Source: Shewanella electrica
Lineage (GTDB): Bacteria > Pseudomonadota > Gammaproteobacteria > Enterobacterales > Shewanellaceae
Assembly: GCF_022321485.1 (NCBI RefSeq)
Contig: NZ_JAKOGG010000001.1
Location: 482,100 to 546,099, forward strand
Length of the DNA: 64,000 bases
Direction: 5' to 3'
In this document: piece by piece, positions 60,100-64,000 of the stretch
Layout of the letters: each line of letters begins with the position of its first letter
Numbering within the stretch: the first letter of the stretch is position 1
Made by a program: the position numbers and the translations under genes
The notes under the pieces: model-generated
Database searches by the model: none
The model's input: only the letters and a program-made list of their open reading frames with translations
Told to the model about the DNA's origin: nothing

Positions 60100-62721
60100 A
60101 TGTACAAAACCACCGCCGCCGTTAGAAGCGCCTTCCTGGAATATTTCAGCAAGCATGGTCATCAGATTGTTGATAGTAGTTCTTTAGTACCGGGCAACGA
60201 CCCAACCCTGCTATTTACTAACGCAGGGATGAACCAATTTAAAGACGTTTTCCTCGGTCACGACAAGCGTAGTTACAGCCGTGCCACTACTGCCCAGCGC
60301 TGTGTGCGTGCAGGTGGTAAACATAACGATTTGGATAACGTTGGTTACACCGCTCGTCACCACACCTTCTTCGAAATGCTGGGTAACTTCAGCTTTGGTG
60401 ATTACTTCAAAGAAGATGCCATCAAGTTTGCATGGGGCTTTTTGACCGAAGTTCTGCAACTGCCAAAAGAGAAGTTGTGTGTCACTGTTTATCAAAATGA
60501 TGACGAAGCATTCGAGATCTGGAATAAGAAGATCGGTATCGCTGCTGAAGACATCATCCGTATTGGTGACAACAAAGGTGCACCTTACGCGTCAGACAAC
60601 TTCTGGCAGATGGGTGACACCGGCCCTTGTGGTCCATGTACTGAGATTTTCTATGATCACGGTGCCCACATTTGGGGTGGCCGTCCGGGCACGCCAGAAG
60701 AAGATGGCGACCGTTTTATTGAAATCTGGAACATCGTATTTATGCAGTTCAACCGTCAAGCTGATGGTGAAATGCAGCCGCTGCCTAAGCCATCAGTGGA
60801 TACCGGTATGGGCATTGAACGTATCTCTGCCATCATGCAGGGCGTTCACTCTAACTACGAAATTGACGTATTCAAAACGCTGATCGCCAAGGCGGCAGAG
60901 ATCATCGGTGTTACCGATTTAGAAGCTAAATCTTTGCGCGTAATTGCTGACCATATCCGTTCTTGTGCGTTCTTGGTCGCTGATGGTGTGATGCCATCTA
61001 ACGAAGGCCGTGGTTACGTGTTGCGCCGTATTATTCGTCGTGCAGTACGTCATGGCTATAAGTTGGGCGCAACCGATACGTTCTTCTACAAGTTGGTGCC
61101 AACACTGATCGACGTGATGGGCGATGCAGCGAAAGAGCTACAACAACTGCAAGCTGTCGTTGAGAAAGCGCTGAAAGCCGAAGAAGAACAGTTTGCCCGT
61201 ACCTTAGAACGTGGTCTGGGGATTCTGGATACTGCGCTAGCGGATCTGAATGGCAAGGTGCTTGACGGTGAAACTGCCTTCAAACTGTATGATACCTACG
61301 GCTTCCCAGTAGATTTAACCGCTGACGTATGTCGTGAGCGCGATATTACCGTGGATGAAGCGGGCTTTAATGCTGCGATGGAAGAACAGCGTAAACGTGC
61401 TCAAGCCGCTGGTCAGTTTGGTACTGACTACAACGCCGGTTTGAAAACGGATGCTGATTCTGAGTTCTGTGGTTACCAAGCAACCACGGGGCAGGGCAAA
61501 GTTGTCGCCATTTTTGTTGATGGCGCAGAAGTTGAAGGTTTGTTACCAGGCCAAGAGGCGGTAGTGATCCTCGATAAAACGCCGTTTTATGCTGAGTCTG
61601 GTGGCCAAGTAGGTGACAAAGGCGAGCTGAAACAAGCTGATAGCGTGTTCGATGTTGTCGATACCCAGAAATATGTCGCTGCTATCGGTCACAAAGGTGT
61701 ATTGCAGTCTGGCAGCCTGAAAGTCGGTCAAACGGTAGAAGCGTTAGTGAACAAAAAGCTGCGTCACCGCACCGAACTCAACCACTCAGTTACGCATTTG
61801 CTGCATGCGGCACTGCGCCAAGTTTTGGGCACTCATGTCGCTCAAAAAGGTTCTTTGGTTCAACCTGAACGTCTGCGTTTCGACTTCTCACACTTTGAAG
61901 CGGTGAAACCTGAAGAGCTGCTGCAAGTTGAAGAGATTGTGAATACCCAAATCCGCCGCAACCATCAGTTGCAAGTGGCCGAGATGGATATTGAGCAAGC
62001 TAAAGAGAAGGGCGCTATGGCGCTGTTTGGTGAGAAATACGATACCACCGTGCGCGTCGTGACCATGGGCGATTTCTCTATCGAGTTGTGTGGTGGTACT
62101 CACGTAACCCGCACCGGCGACATCGGCGTATTTAAGATCGTCTCAGAAGGTGGTATCGCTGCGGGTATCCGTCGTATTGAAGCGGTCACTGGTGCGGCTG
62201 CTATGGCTTATATCGCCGAGCAGCAGCAAGAGTTGCATGAAGCAGCATCACTGCTGAAAAGCGATAGCCACGGTGTGGTGAATAAGCTTAAAGCACAGCT
62301 TGAGCATGCGCGTCAGCTTGAGAAAGAGATCCGCCAGTTGAAAGATAAACTGGCAGCAGCCGCTAGTGCCGATTTGGTTGGCGAAGCTAAAGAGATCGCT
62401 GGCGTAAAAGTCTTGATTAAACAGTTGGAAGGCGTCGATGCTGGTGCTTTGCGCGGTTTGCAAGATGAGATCAAGCAGAAGTTAGGTTCAGGCGTAGTGG
62501 TGCTGGGCATTGCTGGCGAAGATAAAGTTAACTTGATTGCTGGTGTGACGAAAGATCTGGTCGGCAAAGTGAAAGCAGGTGAGTTGGTGGCGATGATCGC
62601 TGCTCAAGTGGGCGGTAAGGGCGGTGGTCGTCCTGATATGGCTCAAGCTGGTGGTTCACAACCAGAAAATCTGCCAGCGGCGCTAGCGTCAGTCAATGAT
62701 TGGTTAGCTGCTAAGCTGTAA
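60100..62721 (+). CDS. alaS: Alanyl-tRNA synthetase
   Basis: Charges tRNA-Ala; 873 aa (E. coli 876). Class II catalytic core with [43 protein letters not shown] and [13 protein letters not shown]; an editing domain with [16 protein letters not shown] and [13 protein letters not shown] (zinc ligands); and a C-terminal Gly-rich [19 protein letters not shown]1 segment. The ATG at 60100 (AGGA upstream) matches the family; an in-frame TTG at 60067 is rejected. Confidence 0.96.
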   Translation: MYKTTAAVRSAFLEYFSKHGHQIVDSSSLVPGNDPTLLFTNAGMNQFKDVFLGHDKRSYSRATTAQRCVRAGGKHNDLDNVGYTARHHTFFEMLGNFSFGDYFKEDAIKFAWGFLTEVLQLPKEKLCVTVYQNDDEAFEIWNKKIGIAAEDIIRIGDNKGAPYASDNFWQMGDTGPCGPCTEIFYDHGAHIWGGRPGTPEEDGDRFIEIWNIVFMQFNRQADGEMQPLPKPSVDTGMGIERISAIMQGVHSNYEIDVFKTLIAKAAEIIGVTDLEAKSLRVIADHIRSCAFLVADGVMPSNEGRGYVLRRIIRRAVRHGYKLGATDTFFYKLVPTLIDVMGDAAKELQQLQAVVEKALKAEEEQFARTLERGLGILDTALADLNGKVLDGETAFKLYDTYGFPVDLTADVCRERDITVDEAGFNAAMEEQRKRAQAAGQFGTDYNAGLKTDADSEFCGYQATTGQGKVVAIFVDGAEVEGLLPGQEAVVILDKTPFYAESGGQVGDKGELKQADSVFDVVDTQKYVAAIGHKGVLQSGSLKVGQTVEALVNKKLRHRTELNHSVTHLLHAALRQVLGTHVAQKGSLVQPERLRFDFSHFEAVKPEELLQVEEIVNTQIRRNHQLQVAEMDIEQAKEKGAMALFGEKYDTTVRVVTMGDFSIELCGGTHVTRTGDIGVFKIVSEGGIAAGIRRIEAVTGAAAMAYIAEQQQELHEAASLLKSDSHGVVNKLKAQLEHARQLEKEIRQLKDKLAAAASADLVGEAKEIAGVKVLIKQLEGVDAGALRGLQDEIKQKLGSGVVVLGIAGEDKVNLIAGVTKDLVGKVKAGELVAMIAAQVGGKGGGRPDMAQAGGSQPENLPAALASVNDWLAAKL

Positions 62722-62741
62722 TCGCAAACGTGTTCTAATAC

Positions 62742-62767
62742 AAAAAGTCGGCTTTTGCCGACTTTTT
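62742..62767 (+). terminator. Terminator after alaS
   Basis: AAAAAGTCGGC pairs perfectly with GCCGACTTTTT around TTTT, 20 bp after the stop. Confidence 0.85.
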
Positions 62768-62849
62768 GTATTTATTGGCCCCATCCTTGTTGTATGCCGA
62801 TTGGTGCCGCTTCCCCGCCCTCGGTTAACTTGTCTGTTGCCATTGAATG

Positions 62850-63025
62850 CTAGGGGCTGTTTATCTTTGCTAGTTGTTTTTGCTGCAGTCCGAAGGGGTC
62901 ATTGAAACGCCTCCTGAACTTTGTTACGCCCAGCTTGCTTAGGACTAAGGGGCGCCGACCGCGCCTCGTTCATAATGTGTTTAACGTGAACAAAAATTAA
63001 ACGCCAAAGATAAAGCGGCTCTAAG
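62850..63025. repeat. Dispersed inverted-repeat element, copy C (internally deleted, inverted)
   Basis: About 176 bp. The left end CTAGGGGCTGTTTATCTTT is identical to the copy B terminus; the right end (AAAGATAAAGCGGCTCTAAG) is a degenerate copy. The reverse complement follows copy B from TTTAATTTTTGTTCA through GAACGAGGCGCGG and AACAAAGTTCAGGA to CCCCTTCGG. It then jumps over about 90 bp to GCAGCAAAAACAACTAGC and the terminus. Confidence 0.8.
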
Positions 63026-63237
63026 TGAATGCTCATTTATTAGCGATTGCTAAAATTGTGACGGCGGTATTTGGGAAATAGATTTTTTTATGTTAGCGTG
63101 CAAGGGCAAGTTGTTAAAAACGGTCGAAACTGCTTGAAAAGGGGCCTTCTCGGCGATTTCCACAACCTTTTGCAATAAAAGTAGCGAAAAACTGGGGATT
63201 TAGTACTCACCACTATTAATTTGTACTAAGCTCACTT

Positions 63238-63243
63238 TATAAT
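63238..63243 (+). promoter_or_regulatory. Candidate csrA promoter -10
   Basis: A perfect TATAAT 59 bp before the csrA start. The region 17 nt upstream (ATTAAT) is a poor -35, so the promoter may depend on an activator or on a sigma factor with a relaxed -35 such as RpoS. Confidence 0.4.
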
Positions 63244-63301
63244 AACTGCGGTTACGGACAAACGCCGTATACAGAATATGGAAACATAGAGGAGCAAACT
63301 A

Positions 63302-63499
63302 ATGCTGATTTTGACTCGTCGAGTTGGCGAAACCTTAATGATTGGTGATGAAGTCACTGTAACAGTGTTAGGAGTTAAGGGAAATCAGGTACGTATTGGG
63401 GTTAACGCGCCAAAAGAAGTATCTGTACACCGTGAAGAGATTTATCAACGCATTCAGTCAGAAAAAAATGGTAATTCTTCGGACGAAGGTAACTATTAA
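63302..63499 (+). CDS. csrA: Carbon storage regulator CsrA
   Basis: A 65-aa RNA-binding dimer that binds GGA motifs in mRNA leaders and controls carbon flux, motility and biofilm genes. [18 protein letters not shown] and [22 protein letters not shown] contain the conserved RNA-contact residues (Leu4, Arg44 region). AGAGGAG lies 8 nt before the ATG. It acts downstream of BarA/UvrY, and barA is also in this window. Confidence 0.97.
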   Translation: MLILTRRVGETLMIGDEVTVTVLGVKGNQVRIGVNAPKEVSVHREEIYQRIQSEKNGNSSDEGNY

Positions 63500-63531
63500 G
63501 ATCCTATAGATCGTTGTGAGTGATGTTGCAT

Positions 63532-63566
63532 AAGCGCCAGATCGAAAGACTGGCGCTTTAATTTTG
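63532..63566 (+). terminator. Terminator after csrA
   Basis: AAGCGCCAG (63532-63540) pairs with CTGGCGCTT (63550-63558), followed by TAATTTTG. Confidence 0.75.
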
Positions 63567-63704
63567 TCTGTAATTCAAACGAATTGAGCGTAATTACAAC
63601 CACTTGAAAGGTATATGATTAAAAACGCTTCAAACTGTTTTAGCTTTCCTAAAAAGCGTTTGACTTATTTTCTTCAAACAGTAATATGTGCGCCAAGAAA
63701 CGAC

Positions 63705-63796
63705 GGAGAGGTGGCCGAGTGGCCGAAGGCGCTCCCCTGCTAAGGGAGTATGGGCTTTATCTCCCATCGAGGGTTCGAATCCCTCCTTCTCCGCCA
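63705..63796 (+). tRNA. tRNA-Ser (GCU)
   Basis: A 92-nt class II tRNA with a long variable arm. Acceptor GGAGAGG pairs with CTTCTCC, anticodon loop CTGCTAA gives GCU (reads AGC/AGU), T loop GGTTCGAATCC is standard, and CCA is encoded. Located after csrA, as in Vibrio and Shewanella. Confidence 0.95.
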
Positions 63797-63818
63797 TTTT
63801 CTTAATGTTGTATTGTGA

Positions 63819-63895
63819 GCGCATGTAGCTCAGCTGGATAGAGTACCTGGCTACGAACCAGGTGGTCGGAGGTTCGACTCCTTCCATGCGCACCA
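63819..63895 (+). tRNA. tRNA-Arg (ACG), copy 1
   Basis: A 77-nt tRNA. Acceptor GCGCATG pairs with CATGCGC, anticodon stem CCTGG/CCAGG with loop CTACGAA gives ACG (A34 becomes inosine, reads CGU/CGC/CGA). Encoded CCA. Confidence 0.95.
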
Positions 63896-63923
63896 TACAT
63901 CACGGTCTATTTACAAATGCGAT

Positions 63924-64000
63924 GCGCATGTAGCTCAGCTGGATAGAGTACCTGGCTACGAACCAGGTGGTCGGAGGTTCGACTCCTTCCATGCGCACCA
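63924..64000 (+). tRNA. tRNA-Arg (ACG), copy 2
   Basis: Identical in sequence to copy 1 and 28 bp downstream. It ends exactly at the last base of the window, so the tandem array may continue beyond. Confidence 0.95.

Larger units (their letters stand above)
62768..63301. other. Gene-free alaS-csrA interval
   Basis: About 530 bp without a gene. It holds repeat copy C (62850-63025) and then about 275 bp of csrA upstream sequence. In Shewanella oneidensis and Vibrio, as I recall, an aspartokinase gene lysC sits between alaS and csrA; no remnant of it was recognised here. Confidence 0.7.

Noticed and set aside
60000-60100. T-box or other riboswitch upstream of alaS
   Set aside because: The leader is short, has no T-box bulge sequence and no clear competing hairpins; T-boxes are not expected in this group.
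63630-63896. Minus-strand 88-codon frame over the tRNA genes
   Set aside because: Translation of tRNA antisense sequence, a common annotation artefact.

Overview
The window looks like chromosomal DNA of a Shewanella-type marine gammaproteobacterium. The evidence is gene order (barA-rlmD-relA-mazG-pyrG-eno-ftsB-ispDF-truD-surE-pcm-nlpD-rpoS-mutS-recA-recX-alaS-csrA-tRNA-Ser-tRNA-Arg), an OmcA/MtrC-family outer-membrane decaheme cytochrome, oxygen-independent ubiquinone genes ubiUVT and moderate GC. Most genes are conserved and intact. All assignments come from reading the translations and motifs; no database search was run.

Layout. 1-6.8 kb: slyD, then an attenuated thrABC operon (thrL leader peptide plus terminator/antiterminator), then nfo. 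6.9-14.3 kb: a hemerythrin-like protein behind a perfect FNR box, then a type IV pilus minor pilin operon (pilV-pilW-pilX-pilY1-pilE-tapY2). 14.3-21.1 kb: a fused OlsF-like acyltransferase, a YjiH membrane protein, a DUF998 membrane protein, and ubiV-ubiU divergent from ubiT. 21.1-22.0 kb: a gene-poor but information-rich segment with three tandem minus-strand small RNA units and a 26-copy heptanucleotide repeat. 22.0-29.6 kb: the decaheme cytochrome, a LysR regulator, a bactofilin, galU and tyrR. 29.7-38.8 kb: rdgC, a porin, phoB-phoR-pstS-like (with PHO boxes), a LysR regulator, recN with two LexA boxes, and a YjaG-family gene. 38.8-64 kb: the conserved block from barA to csrA and three tRNA genes.

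The most interesting segment is 21146-21625. Three units each carry a sigma-E-like promoter (GGAAC-type -35, exactly 15 nt, GTCnnA -10), then a conserved 6-nt discriminator followed by GAA, a hairpin with TAGCGC in or near its loop, and an intrinsic terminator with a seven-T run. They appear to encode small RNAs of about 95, 103 and 112 nt. C/U-rich stretches in two of them are near-complements of the Shine-Dalgarno/start regions of the neighbouring decaheme cytochrome gene and of the porin gene at 30899. This suggests envelope-stress control of outer-membrane electron-transfer and porin proteins.

Other notable items are a dispersed non-coding repeat family with 18-bp terminal inverted repeats (three copies, one in the alaS-csrA interval where related bacteria carry lysC), a terminator-like hairpin in the eno leader, and a possible CUG start for recX.
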